Source: Venturia oleaginea (Eukaryota > Ascomycota > Dothideomycetes > Venturiales > Venturiaceae). Taken from it: 64,000 bases of DNA. Made by a program: the position numbers and the translations under genes. The notes below the pieces were generated by a model. The model saw nothing but the letters and a program-made list of their open reading frames with translations, searched no databases and was not told the DNA's origin. Below, one piece after another: positions 12,122 to 22,293 of this stretch. The stretch's first letter is position 1, and every line of letters begins with the position of its first letter. The DNA is taken from NCBI GenBank assembly GCA_013176395.1, contig JABMLP010000011.1:806001-870000 (forward strand), in the 5' to 3' direction.

Positions 12122-12824
12122 TTTAGGTCGTGGTTGTAGTTGAACAAAGGTTGTTGCAGTTGCAAATGGTGGCGCTCGAGATTATCTCATGGACCGAAAA
12201 GGGAATAGGCGTGATTCGATGGAAGGGTCCATCTCCGGCATCAATGATCCATGTTGGATCATTGGAAGCACCCGTGGACCACCAAGACAACGAATTCAAT
12301 GAATACAGCGCTCAGTCAAACTACACAACGTTTGTTGTAAATACTCTCTTGATGTCTCTTGAATATAGTCGGCATGATTGCAAACGCTTCCGCTATTCGC
12401 GGACAGCCCTAGACGCCCAATCATATTATTCCAGATGTTTCCCACCATGTAGATGAAGTGCAGATGCCGTCGACAAACTTACTAGCGCTTCCTGTAGACA
12501 GTGTACAATATGTAGTACAATAATGGACGCTCGTTCTTATTGTGACGGCCTGCTCCACCTGCATCTTCTTCGCCATCTTCAGTCTCGGACGAGTGGGCTG
12601 TGCTAGTTGTAGAACTACCTCCTAGCTTCGTCATAGGTCATACCTAGCCTCTGAGCCTCACCACTTCCAAGCTTGCAAGGTTCACCATCATCTATGCGAC
12701 TTGAACAAACCACCAACAATATCCAACCACCACCGACAGCTTTCCACTACGCAGCGCGACTCACTCAACAGCGGCATCGCTCTAATTCCACAAGAAGAAG
12801 GAGAACCACAAATTGCTAGGACCC
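12122..12824. promoter_or_regulatory. divergent promoter region of NFS1 and the BAR-SH3 gene
   Basis: About 700 bp between the NFS1 start (minus) and the BAR-SH3 start (plus), so both promoters must lie here. No clear TATA or operator-like motif was recognised. A 108-codon open frame at 12130-12456 has no recognisable content. Confidence 0.5.
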
Positions 12825-14458
12825 ATGAGTTGGAAGGGCTTCCAGAAGACTGTCGTGAGGGTATACAATAGCCGATATTGCCTCAACAGCATATGCAGTG
12901 AAACTGACTACATATTACAGGCGCCTCAAACCGTCAAGGCCAAGTTTAATGTCGTAAGTAGCTCCAACAGCCTTTCCCTGCCTACGATACCTCCCGCGAG
13001 CACTTTCACCGCGCGAACACCGGCTGACCCGGACAAACCACCAGGGCGAGATATCAAAAGATGCAATATACATAGATTCAGAGCGGAGGTTCCAGGACCT
13101 AGAAACGGAGACCAAGAAGCTTCACGATGAGTCCAAGAAGTACGCGCTGGACGGCCATTTCCGAGTTTCAGGCAGCTAATAAGGTACAGATACTCAGACG
13201 CGATCAACAGTTAGTGCAGTCTTCGTACACAAGATACGACTTTCTAACCATCTCTCCAGGCATGCTCACTCACCAAATCGAGTTTTCCAAAGCTTGTGCC
13301 GAAATCTACCAGCCAATATCCGGGAGAGTGTCGGATCCGGATTCGTACATTCAAGAGGGCAATCCGGAAGGCATAAGAGCATGCGAGGAATATGAGAGCA
13401 TTGTCCGCGACTTGCAAGAGACGCTTGCGCCAGAACTGGAAATGATTGAATCGCGAGTGATCAAGCCGGCGGACGAGCTCATGGAGATAATCAAACAGGT
13501 CAGAAAGGTGGCAGGAAAGCGAGATCACAAGCAATTGGACTACGATCGGCACCGGGCCGCCCTGAAAAAGTTGCAGGATAAGAAAGACAAGACGCTCAAG
13601 GACGAGAAGGCATTGTACAAGGCAGAGAACGATGTTGAAGCCGCGACGCAAGACTACAACTATTTCAATGAACTACTCAAGACCGAGTTGCCTCAGCTTT
13701 TCCAGCTGGAGCGCGAGTTCATCAAACCCCTATTCCAGTCGTTTTACTACATGCAGTTAAACGTGTTCTACACACTGCACGAACGGATGCAGAATATCGA
13801 CATTGGCTACTTCGATCTCACGAAAGACATCGAGGAGGGTTATGAGGCGACGCGCGGTGAAATCAAGGATGAGGTGGAAAAATTGACGATCGTCAAATTC
13901 AAGACCACTGGAGGACGAAGACCTGGTGCATCGAAATACGGCAATAAACCCCTGGCGATAGAAGCAGGCAGTAGCACAGGAAGCAAGTACGAAAGCAGGT
14001 ACGGCAAATTGCCAGCACCGGCCGCGCAAGCACAAATAGAGGCACCCCCGCCAGCATATAGTGCCAATGGCGCATTATCACCGTCCAACGACAAGGTAGC
14101 GCCATACAGTCCCGCAAGTACACTCACACCACCTGTATCTGCCGGCCTATTCAATGCTGCGAAATCGAAAGGACCTGCTCCACCACCTCCGAAGCCAAAG
14201 CCTGCTGGGTTGAAGGGACATGTTGTGAAAGAGACGGTGACAGCATTGTTCGACTATGAAGCGCAAGCCGAAGGAGATTTGAGTTTTACTACTGGCGAGA
14301 TCATTGAGATCATAACAAAGACGAATAATGCGAATGAGTGGTGGACGGGCAAGATTGGACCGCGGACGGGTCAATTTCCCGGTAAGCTTGAGATATTCTT
14401 TAGTAAATTTCTGATACTGACTTGTGATGCAGGAAACTATGTACAGCTAAATCATTGA
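12825..14458 (+). CDS. RVS167: BAR-SH3 endocytosis protein (Rvs167/Hob1, amphiphysin-like)
   Basis: Six exons: 12825-12860, 12921-12953, 13045-13139, 13190-13209, 13260-14381 and 14433-14458; 443 residues. Exon 4 is only 20 bp. Splicing gives [12 protein letters not shown], then [11 protein letters not shown], then [16 protein letters not shown] and [20 protein letters not shown], matching the amphiphysin N-terminus. BAR domain about 1-250 (membrane curvature; [32 protein letters not shown]), Gly/Pro/Ala-rich linker, C-terminal SH3 domain from about 385 ([28 protein letters not shown], ending [10 protein letters not shown]). Its role is actin-dependent scission of endocytic vesicles. The last intron (14382-14432) splits the final SH3 strand. 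Family and structure are secure. Confidence 0.95.
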
Positions 14459-15761
14459 ACGGATGTGAAAGGTTGGTAGGCTTTTTTGGGGGGTAAGAAT
14501 GGTCTGCGTACGACGACTGTACACGATATAATCCGCATGAGGTACTGGGCATTTCTGGGTTGCATAGTAGTAGCGTGCTGTTTGGTGCCTCCCCTAATCG
14601 CCAATTGCACATCGTGATTGAACAGGGTGTTGTCTTTGGATACTTTGGTCCGGGTTCAGCAAGTACAGCCTAGAGATATCCACCTTTCTACTATCTGCTT
14701 CGTACAATGTGAACCTTTCTGATTATGAAGAATGAACTGCAACTGGAAGGGTTATCCAGTTCCACGAATGTGACGATAAATGCGGGCGGCCTCAATGATC
14801 CGCTACTGTGGTCTGTTGGATGATAATAAATGTCAGTGGATCCTCCCTGACCAATCCATGTTTTACAACAAAAACATCCTTACGAGAGATCAGCAGCTAG
14901 ACGTTTATTATCCAACAGACCACAGTAGATTGCAGTCTGTCTTTTGAAAAGCAAACAAACATCTCCATCTCACCAATACCTCCATCCATCCATCCGTCAA
15001 CTACGCAACTTCAACCCCCTAACTCTGAATTTGCGATCTCGACACCCCCTCTCTTTTGATTACCTTTTTCCAAGGAAAACTGTAGGAAGAGACAAGGCGA
15101 AACCTCGCCTCACCTTCAGGCTCACCTAGCCCTAGCTAGATCTCAGCTTCCTGCTCACCTAGATAGATCTCAGCCTTGCAGAACCTGGAAGCAACATTGA
15201 TAAAGTGATCGCCTCGTCTTCACTAGCCCGCTCTCCCCCGCTTCGCATCGGTGAATTCTCAAACTCACAGTCTTGTTCTCAGAATATGAAATAATTGCCT
15301 TTCTTGTTTTGGAGCCGTGGTAGATTGTTTATTGGGAAAGGATGGGGGGTTTGAAGGAGTGGAAGTAACCTCTGCTGTTTATGGAATGTTTTTGTTTTTT
15401 GGAGAAGCGCGGGATGGGAGGGTTTGGTTGTTTTCGCGATGGTGGCTTCCATTGTAGGGAAGCTGTTGTTGCATGGCAGGCTAGGTATGGATATTGGTTG
15501 TTTTATTATGGGAGGGGTGGTGAGACGATGTTATGTACTACTGTGAAGGAGAGGTGGGGACGTATTTGCGATGAGAAAGAAACGCGTGCGTAACGGGAGG
15601 AGTATTTATCCGAGGAAACTTGTAGGCAATTGTAGAGGTACAAAAGGTTGGCATTGTTTTCCCTGGCTTTGACTACTGGCGTCTCCTGTCCCCGAGTTTC
15701 ACACGTATACGCTGCCTCGAAACCAAATCCTGTAATTTAGACGTTGACGTCTGTTACTTTC
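14459..15761. other. intergenic region with a MITE
   Basis: 1.3 kb between the 3' ends of the BAR-SH3 gene and the minus-strand WW-domain gene. It holds the MITE at 14806-14925. The remaining open frames (14944-15129, 15381-15593) show no family features. Confidence 0.5.
14806..14925. mobile_element. 120-bp MITE, TA target duplication
   Basis: Terminal inverted repeats: left 14806-14834 starts ctgtggtctgttggat; right 14900-14925 is its reverse complement except for a 3-bp insertion (gat) and one substitution. The element is flanked by TA at 14804-14805 and 14926-14927, the duplication left by Tc1/mariner-type insertion. It has no coding capacity. The repeat ends differ from those of the transposase-bearing element at 20.9 kb (CAGTA), so that element is unlikely to be its partner. 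Confidence 0.8.
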
Positions 15762-16676
15762 TTATCCCAAAGACCATTCTCCACCGATATGAAAGTGTTC
15801 TGGAAAGTGGTACTGTATCGGTTGGACATTCCTGACGAAATCACTGTAGGATACGTTCTCCGTTTGCGCGAGGACGTGGTAGGGATCACGCCATAGAATC
15901 GTTGTTGGTTGTGAGCTTTCGGTATGCCAGAAATACACTCCATCCTGGATGACGTCTGAGGCATCGCTGTGTCGCACCTCCCAACCAGGCGGTAAAGGTT
16001 GAGACAGAATAGCAGAGGGGAGAGGCAGTTCCAGCATTTTGTGACTAGGAGCGGAAAATGGGATCGGGTCAACATCAATGGTTTTGGGTGTGATCGTTAC
16101 GGTGGCATTTATCTACGTATTGACGAGAATTTTTTTGATGGTTACTGTAGTGGTCTGATTAGCATTTGCATCCTACTACAAAGTTGTTACTAACCTGGCG
16201 TATGGCGGGAGAAGTCAACACTGTCCTTAACCTTGAACTCAATAAATCCAAGAACAGAATCGGGCTTATTGGCATCTCAAAATTTGATTTTGAGTGTGCT
16301 TGATCGAGTGGTTTGTCTATTGCATTATTAGATCGATTCAATACATAGAGAATGGTTTGGTACACGCTGCAATTAGAGAATGTCGGCGAAGTACTTTTCA
16401 CCTCGTACGCACGGCCATACGCAGATTCATGGCCACAGATTTCCCCATCGTTATAAATGGTAATGCTAGTTGAAGGACGGCCTACGGTAGTCAATTAGTG
16501 CTCCATACACATGAGTCTAGCGATCACATATTCAGTCCACCCTTAGTAAATATCTTAGGAACATTCTCGAAAGAAGCATCTACTGCTATTGTGCAACTCG
16601 CGGTAGAATCCAGGTTGACACGTTGAAGATAAAAGTCCGGGACAAAGCTCACTACCTGAATCCGGCATCGCACCAT
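15762..16676 (-). pseudogene. WW-like-domain protein gene, apparently decaying
   Basis: Minus-strand coding signal begins at ATG 16676 (MVRCRIQVVSFVPDFYLQR) and ends at the stop at 15762. The C-terminal part (from about 16045) contains a WW-like domain: LPPGWEVRHSDAS, then GVYFWHTESSQPTTILWRDP. A well-formed intron is visible (donor gttagt, branch gctaat, acceptor ctacag; about 16192-16142). Downstream of it the frame runs ILVNT, then TAG at 16115-16113, then INATVTITPKTIDVDP, in the same frame as the WW domain. The single TAG therefore interrupts otherwise continuous coding sequence. Upstream joints near 16460-16550 and 16260-16330 do not resolve with consensus splice sites. Alternatives are an extra intron removing the TAG, or two shorter genes. 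Function unknown. Confidence 0.5.
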
Positions 16677-16877
16677 CACATTCCAAAGCATCAATCCTCT
16701 CATCCATCACTTTGACAAAAACATCTCGAAGTCATTTCAATTCGCCATCTGTCACCTACAGCCATCAACCATCAACCATTGAGGCCACAGACGGGGCTAC
16801 CGAGCATCGGATTGCGACAGTGCATCTCTTGTCAGCTGACTGAGGAACTTCACTTGGGGTGACGATTTACGAGTGAC

Positions 16878-17779
16878 ATGTCATCGAGACAGAGTGTTGG
16901 TGGGAGAAAAGCGGTAAAGGGTGAATACATCGAGACGGTATGTCGACAGATTTCGAGCGATATAGACTTATGTGATCTTTCACTGTAGACACATTTGACG
17001 AATAGCTACACCTCTCAACGCTCATCACAACCATGACTTTCACACCAGTTCAAATTTCTCTCGCCCTCTTCTTCTTCTAACTGCATACCAAATCTTTCCC
17101 ACTCAACGCTAATGTCCTTCCAAGGACAGCGGCAACAAAGTCTCCCGCCGCGCAAACATCTCGGGAACAGCCAATATAACCTTGGGCGGTAAAACAGTAA
17201 TAATGGCAGACGTCCACCTTCGAGGCGACCTAACCCGCACCAAATCCTCCGACCCCAAAACAGCATCCGCAAAGCCCCAAGCCATAACCTCAATCAGTAT
17301 CGGGAAACAAACCATCATCGCTACGGGCAGTGTCATCAAACCGCCTGGGCGAATATCGAGAGGCGTGTGGACGTACTATCCTATGAAGATTGGGGATAAT
17401 GTTTTTATTGGTAAGTCACATGCACACCACTAATCTAATCTGACGCACTGTCTTTTTATTGCTATAGCTGACCAGTACTGGTGGTGTAGGACCAAATTCC
17501 CTCATCTCAAGCGCAGATATCAAATCGCACGTCCATATCGGCGAAAGCTGCGTTCTCCAACCCTTCTGCATGATTCGGGAAAATGTGAAGATATTACCGA
17601 ATACCATTGTTCCCGCTCAGATGATCATACCTCCGAATTCTGTCGTTGGAGGGAGACCGGGGAGAATCATCGGGGAGGTGGGTGAAGGATGGGGTGCAGC
17701 GAAAGATGGAAATGCTGGGGGTGGGGAAGGTTGGGTTGAGGGTGGAGACTTGAGGGAGCTGGTTAGGAGTATTCGATGA
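16878..17779 (+). CDS. dynactin subunit 5 (p25), left-handed beta-helix protein
   Basis: Three exons: 16878-16937, 17125-17410 and 17490-17779; 211 residues. Introns are 187 and 79 bp. Exon 1 encodes MSSRQSVGGRKAVKGEYIET and joins DSGNKVSRRANISG, the conserved p25 N-terminus. Hexapeptide-repeat strands follow (ITLGGKTVIMADVHLRGDL, SISIGKQTIIATGSVIKPP, VHIGESCVLQPFCMIRENV, NTIVPAQMIIPPNSVVGGR), typical of the beta-helix that caps the pointed end of the dynactin Arp filament. The role is dynein-driven transport of endosomes and nuclei. The C-terminus has a Gly-rich extension (about 175-200). It is transcribed divergently from the WW-domain gene with only about 200 bp between their starts. Family call is firm. 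Confidence 0.93.
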
Positions 17780-18036
17780 GACGGAGTGAGGGCCACGATT
17801 CAATCATGAAGGTTCAGTTTTTGCTTCCGAAATAAAAAGGTAAGCTTAACCTTTTGGATCGTCTAACCTCGACATATCAAGCAGGCTAGAAAACCAAATC
17901 TCGCTCGATCTACATAATTTTATATCACTATTCTCCACCTTTCTTTTCAATTCAATTTTTTACATGTCTCAGGACTAACACTTCGAAAGAAAGTCACGAA
18001 CACCACAATTTACAAGCATCCTTCACTACTGCCATC

Positions 18037-18285
18037 ATGTTCTCAGAAGAATCACAAATATGGGGCGAGACAAAGCCGTCCAAAGACAGTCTCACGCTTC
18101 CCCTTTCTCTGGGGACATTATACGCAATGCACCCTGCAACCCACGCATTTCTCCTCTTCGTGGAACTCTTCTCGATACCTAATTCGTTGGCGAGACCGAC
18201 ATCACACATCCTGATCACGTTGATCCTCGCCCTCCACATCTACATTTACGGCGTCCTTGGTCTTGTCAACTCGGCTCTCACGTGA
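18037..18285 (+). CDS. small hydrophobic protein, relative of the next gene
   Basis: 82 codons with two hydrophobic segments (about 32-48 and 57-77). The second, LITLILALHIYIYGVLGLV, closely resembles LITLILLIHIYTFGVGYLI in the gene at 18829, so the two look like tandem duplicates. The stop is a TGA at 18283-18285, after which the same frame stays open for another 43 codons (to 18417). A C-to-T change of CGA to TGA would explain this. The gene may thus be a truncated copy or a genuinely short protein. No known family recognised. Confidence 0.5.
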   Translation: MFSEESQIWGETKPSKDSLTLPLSLGTLYAMHPATHAFLLFVELFSIPNSLARPTSHILITLILALHIYIYGVLGLVNSALT

Positions 18286-18828
18286 AGGATTGACTACATT
18301 TCGCCAACCAAGAGGGCACCGGATTATACATCTGCACTCGGAAAGGAGAGAGACGACGCAGGTGTGGCAAGATGGGTTACGGGATATGTCGGAGTATTTG
18401 TCTGCAACTTCTGCACTTGAAGAATTGACGGTTTCTGGGGATTGATGGAACGAACAGCCACGGGAACTGGTAGCAAATCCATGGTTGAGCGGATGAACTA
18501 GCTTTGAGGCCATATTATTCTTTTCTGTTTGGCAGAACCAAGGTTGCTTTGACAGCTGCCTGGATTTGCATTTTTAGTTTGGGGAGACCGTCGCTTTGAT
18601 CGCGGGAAACAACCATGATGTAGGAATCGCTTTGATAGCTCTGGATATAATTTCGTTCATCCTTCTTCTCGTCCTCGATGCCTTGCTCTTGCTCAACAAC
18701 ATACAGTCCCAAAAAAATCTCTCGAATAATCACTAAAGCAATCGAAACCACCAATTATTACAAACGAGGATCTCAAACCACAATTACACCACCGATACCA
18801 CCATCTTCACCAAGCAAAATCCGCCAAG
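18286..18828. other. spacer between the two related small membrane proteins
   Basis: The first ~130 bp continue the frame of the upstream ORF past its TGA. The rest is unassigned. An 80-codon minus-strand ORF (18515-18754) is not supported by any family feature. Confidence 0.4.
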
Positions 18829-19521
18829 ATGCGCATCCACCTCAAAGCCTCCCTCCATTTTCCCCTCCTGATGCTAGGAACCTACCTCTTCCTTCCCCTA
18901 ATCTACATAACCATCCTCTCATCCCCACTCCTCACACTCGACTCGATATCAAAAGAGACAGCCACAACACTCATAACCCTCATCCTCTTAATCCACATCT
19001 ACACTTTCGGAGTAGGCTACCTCATCCACCTCGCCATCAAGCGACGACGGACCTATCTGGAGAGTGTAAAAGGGAGGGGCGAGAGTTTACCAATGTTCCA
19101 TTCATCGAATGTGGGTGAGGGTGAGGATGATATATCCCATAGACGAGGACCCGGTCTCGATACATTCAAGGGAAAGATGAGGAGTTGGACTCGTGGTGAT
19201 CCTTCACCTGTCCCTTCATCTCCCTCTCCCTATTCCGCTTCCAAATCCCTGTTGAAACATGAAGAATCCGATCAACCCCGTCACAGGGGTAGTTGGGACA
19301 GCGACCGTGACAACGCTGCGACATATGGATGGGAAGATCAGACGGCTACGTCGAGGCCGATGTCGAGTTCGAGCACGGAGAGTGAAAGGGAGGAAAGTCC
19401 ACAGTCGTGGGAACAGGCGACTCGGAATTTGGTGTTCAATGAGGAGGGATGGCAGATTGCGGGGTTCGTGGAGACATCGAGGGATCGGGGGTGTTTGGGT
19501 GGGTTGGAGAGTGTGGATTGA
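18829..19521 (+). CDS. unrecognised membrane protein with a long hydrophilic tail
   Basis: 230 codons, one exon. Residues about 7-32 and 42-68 are hydrophobic and can form two membrane spans. A basic cluster (KRRRTYLES) follows, which by the positive-inside rule would put the ~160-residue Ser-rich, acidic tail in the cytosol. The hydrophobic half resembles the ORF at 18037. The stop is at 19519-19521. I recognise no family; function is not assigned. Confidence 0.65.
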   Translation: MRIHLKASLHFPLLMLGTYLFLPLIYITILSSPLLTLDSISKETATTLITLILLIHIYTFGVGYLIHLAIKRRRTYLESVKGRGESLPMFHSSNVGEGEDDISHRRGPGLDTFKGKMRSWTRGDPSPVPSSPSPYSASKSLLKHEESDQPRHRGSWDSDRDNAATYGWEDQTATSRPMSSSSTESEREESPQSWEQATRNLVFNEEGWQIAGFVETSRDRGCLGGLESVD

Positions 19522-19721
19522 ATTTTCTGCTGGTGCTTGCGTGGAACAAGTGGAGAAGAGAAAGGCAAAGGCACTACCACTCGATTTGGGGAAGGTGCTT
19601 GTATCTGAGCGTTGGGATGTGCAATGTTTGTCGCTGGCGTGTTGAAGAATATGTCTATTAATGAGCTTGCAAGAATCGAATGTATGTACAATCGCTGCCA
19701 CCATCTCAGATTTCGTATGAT

Positions 19722-20081
19722 CTAGTTCTTCTCGGCTGGTAGTTCTGCATTTCTTCTCAGAATGCCGCCAGTCAGACCTCCGAGGAGGCCATTTACGGTT
19801 CCTCCTAGAAAGCCACCGATTCCACCTCCAATTGTACCGCCAATGCCATTTCCTGAATGGATAGTCAGCAAATGTGTCGAGATCGAGATAGCGAATCAAA
19901 TGAGGCTATGAGCTTACCGACACCAGAGGAAACACCGGTTGCGATGCCACCGATGGCGTCTCCGAGACCTCCATCTATTCTCGTTAGCTCGGGGACGCTC
20001 GTCTTAAGTACTACGAGACTCACACCCACGTTGTGGCAGAGCCGATGCCAAAGCGACGAATGCGAGGATGAAGAAGCGCAT
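19722..20081 (-). CDS. small glycine-rich secreted protein
   Basis: Three exons: 20081-20026, 19979-19918 and 19852-19722; 82 residues. The gene is recovered only by splicing. The start encodes MRFFILAFVALASALPQR, a textbook signal peptide, probably cleaved after Ala-14 or near Arg-18. After it comes a Gly-rich repeat body (GGLGDAIGGIATGVSSGVG, then NGIGGTIGGGIGGFLGG, then GLLGGLTGGIL) and a charged end, RRNAELPAEKN. GxxxG spacing suggests helix packing or membrane association. Introns are 46 and 65 bp and keep the frame. The first acceptor (cgag) was chosen because it alone preserves the frame and the glycine periodicity. Such small secreted proteins can be effectors or wall proteins, but nothing here proves either. 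Confidence 0.75.
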
Positions 20082-20946
20082 GTTGAGGTGAGGGTAAAAT
20101 GCAGCGGTTGGATGAATTGAAGGCTCGACGAGATGGAAGTGAAGAATAGACTTTGTTGTTTGCGAGGAAAAGAGAGTATTTAGATGAAGTGGGAGAGCTG
20201 AGTGGAGGCCAGTTTGATGAGGGAAAGTACTCGGGCACAGGAGGTATACATAGTATAGACTTATATTCAACTGTGCATGAATGCAGCTTCTAAGTGACGT
20301 GCATGGGATAGCTTGTCTCGCCGTGATGTCGACTTATTCTGCCACGCGATAAGTGAAATGAAATCGTTCAACATGCTTCTTCGAGATGCAGCGACAACTG
20401 CGGATGTGGTGAGTTGATGTCCAATTTTGCGGGTTTAGGGACGTAGTGGTGATGGTCGTGCATGGGGACATTTCGGGTGCGGGCGTATGAAGCTGTATTG
20501 CTAGCGGCCTGACTATATCTTCATATAAGAATCGATGAGATAATCATGCAGATAACTTTGATGGTTGGCGTGCTTCCTTCACAGTCAACTTCTGCCACAC
20601 TTGGACAGATAATTATCATCCTAGAAGAGAAGCAGCTGAGGTAAGAGATATGAGGGTGTTATAGGTGGAAGATGCTCAGGTTCAGATTCAATTGAGGGAC
20701 GCGGAACATCGTGTCTGTTTAATTATCTCGGGCGTAGAGCACGGAAGTTGGTCTGAAAGAGAGTTGGTGGTTCGTGTGAGAGATAGAGACACTATAGACA
20801 ATGACTCAGAACATCGGCCTGAGAGAGTGTGTGAGTGAGTCATTTGCTCACGGGTACACGACAGCTTTCGAGGGAGACAAAACCTGGTCGACAGAGTTGA
20901 AAGGCGTTCATGTCGAGAAGAAGAAGGGGTCGGACGAGCTTCAAGT
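20082..20946. other. spacer left of the Tc1-like element
   Basis: About 870 bp carrying the promoter of the minus-strand small secreted protein gene. No coding signal found. Confidence 0.45.
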
Positions 20947-20948
20947 TA

Positions 20949-20975
20949 CAGTACTAGGGCAAAAGTTTCCGTACA
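20949..20975 (+). repeat. left terminal inverted repeat of the Tc1-like element
   Basis: Begins CAGTACTAGGGC and ends AAGTTTCCGTACA. It is preceded by TA and is the reverse-complement partner of 22265-22291. Confidence 0.9.
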
Positions 20976-21038
20976 ATTAAGCGAAAACGCGAAATCTACA
21001 CCTCTCATTTTTTAACACATTATCTTTGCACTACCATT

Positions 21039-22133
21039 ATGCCACCTCAACGAAAGCCATTGACTCCTATAAACCCGCAGAGGCTTCCTAATCATCGTCT
21101 TACTCCATATCAACGCGGCAAAATTGATGCGCAGCGTGAAGCCGGGCTCAGTTTAGGCGCAATTGCGGCGCTACAAAAACTACCGCGTTCCACCATCCAA
21201 TACAGCCTTGAAAAGGCCCCATTACGCCAGAACGGCGAATCCCTACCTTCCAGCGGCCGGCCACGCTCGTATACAGACCGAGATGAACGATCTCTGTTAC
21301 GCATTATACGTACGCAGCCTAAGTTAACGTACGAGGAGGTCAAAAGACAGGCTTGCATCGATTTTTCGAAGGATACCATCAGGAGGATATTGAAAGAGTA
21401 CGGAATCGCAAATTGGAGGTCTGCAAGGCGCCCTTTCCTCACACAGGTACATGCTGACGCCAGGAAGCTCTGGGCAGAGCAGCACATCTCGTGGAAAGCT
21501 GAAGATTGGGCGAAGATTATATGGTCTGACGAGTGCTCAGTTGAGCGAGGGACCGGCAAGGCAAGAACATGGTGTTTTCGCACACCAGGACAAAAATGGG
21601 AGACCTCAATGATTGATACCTATAAGAAGGGTAAAGGAGTGTCTATCATGATTTGGGCATGCTTCTCTGGCCAAGTAGGGCGCTCTGAATTGTACATTCT
21701 TAAGCGTGACCTAGAGAGCAAGCGTCAAGGCTACTCTACGAACTCGTATATCAAGTTACTCGACGAAATGCTACCTACAGTATACGAACCGGGCCTTAAA
21801 TTTATGCAGGATAACGCGCCTATCCACAAAGCCGAAAAGACTACAGTCTGGTTTAAGGAAAACCTCATTCCACTACAAGATGCGCCGCCCTACAGTCCTG
21901 ATATGAACCCGATTGAAAACCTCTGGCGGAGGCTCAAGGAATTGGTCTACAAAGTGGAACCTATGATTGAATACGTTACTGGCGGTGTAGACAATATACG
22001 AGAGGTTCTAGGAGAAGCACTTATTAAGGCCTGGCGGCTTATTGAACAACATTATTTTGATGCTGTACTTGAGTCAATGCCAAGGAGGGTTGAGGCATTA
22101 CTGGCGGCAGATGGTTGGCACACAAAATACTAA
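21039..22133 (+). CDS. Tc1-like transposase (DDE/DD34E)
   Basis: 364 codons without introns. An N-terminal paired-type helix-turn-helix region is visible (LTPYQRGKIDAQREAGLSLG, LPRSTIQYSL, then a second HTH near 95-125: LTYEEVKRQACIDFSKDTIR). The catalytic core holds D in IIWSDECSVERG, D in KFMQDNAPIHK and E in SPDMNPIENLWRRLK. Exactly 34 residues separate the second D from the E, so it is DD34E as in Tc1. It binds the terminal repeats, excises the element and inserts it at TA. Length is normal for Tc1 transposases and all three catalytic residues are present, so it could be active. Confidence 0.95.
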   Translation: MPPQRKPLTPINPQRLPNHRLTPYQRGKIDAQREAGLSLGAIAALQKLPRSTIQYSLEKAPLRQNGESLPSSGRPRSYTDRDERSLLRIIRTQPKLTYEEVKRQACIDFSKDTIRRILKEYGIANWRSARRPFLTQVHADARKLWAEQHISWKAEDWAKIIWSDECSVERGTGKARTWCFRTPGQKWETSMIDTYKKGKGVSIMIWACFSGQVGRSELYILKRDLESKRQGYSTNSYIKLLDEMLPTVYEPGLKFMQDNAPIHKAEKTTVWFKENLIPLQDAPPYSPDMNPIENLWRRLKELVYKVEPMIEYVTGGVDNIREVLGEALIKAWRLIEQHYFDAVLESMPRRVEALLAADGWHTKY

Positions 22134-22264
22134 ATAGCTCACTGAATGGCTCATTTTGTAGCCCTGGTATTACTGTACAATATACGAGAATATGAGCGAA
22201 AATAATCACGTTGAAAGCGCGATAATGTAATTACAAGAATCACCATTTTTTGAGCGATCTCGGC

Positions 22265-22291
22265 TGTACGGAAACTTGTGCGACCCTACTG
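22265..22291 (-). repeat. right terminal inverted repeat of the Tc1-like element
   Basis: On the minus strand it reads CAGTAGGGTCGC then ACAAGTTTCCGTACA. It is followed on the plus strand by the TA duplication at 22292-22293. Confidence 0.9.
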
Positions 22292-22293
22292 TA

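Larger units (their letters stand above)
20949..22291 (+). mobile_element. complete Tc1/mariner-type DNA transposon (1343 bp)
   Basis: The element is bounded by 27-bp imperfect terminal inverted repeats (20949-20975 and 22265-22291; about 21 of 27 positions match, the inner 12 perfectly) and by TA at 20947-20948 and 22292-22293, the expected target duplication. It contains one uninterrupted transposase gene. The open frame and intact ends indicate recent insertion or little decay, and I see no heavy C-to-T damage. It lies between the small secreted protein gene and an FAD monooxygenase and breaks no recognised gene. Confidence 0.92.

Noticed and set aside
18515..18754. 80-codon minus-strand ORF with charged residues
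   Set aside because: No family features, no exon partners, and it lies in the spacer between two plus-strand genes.
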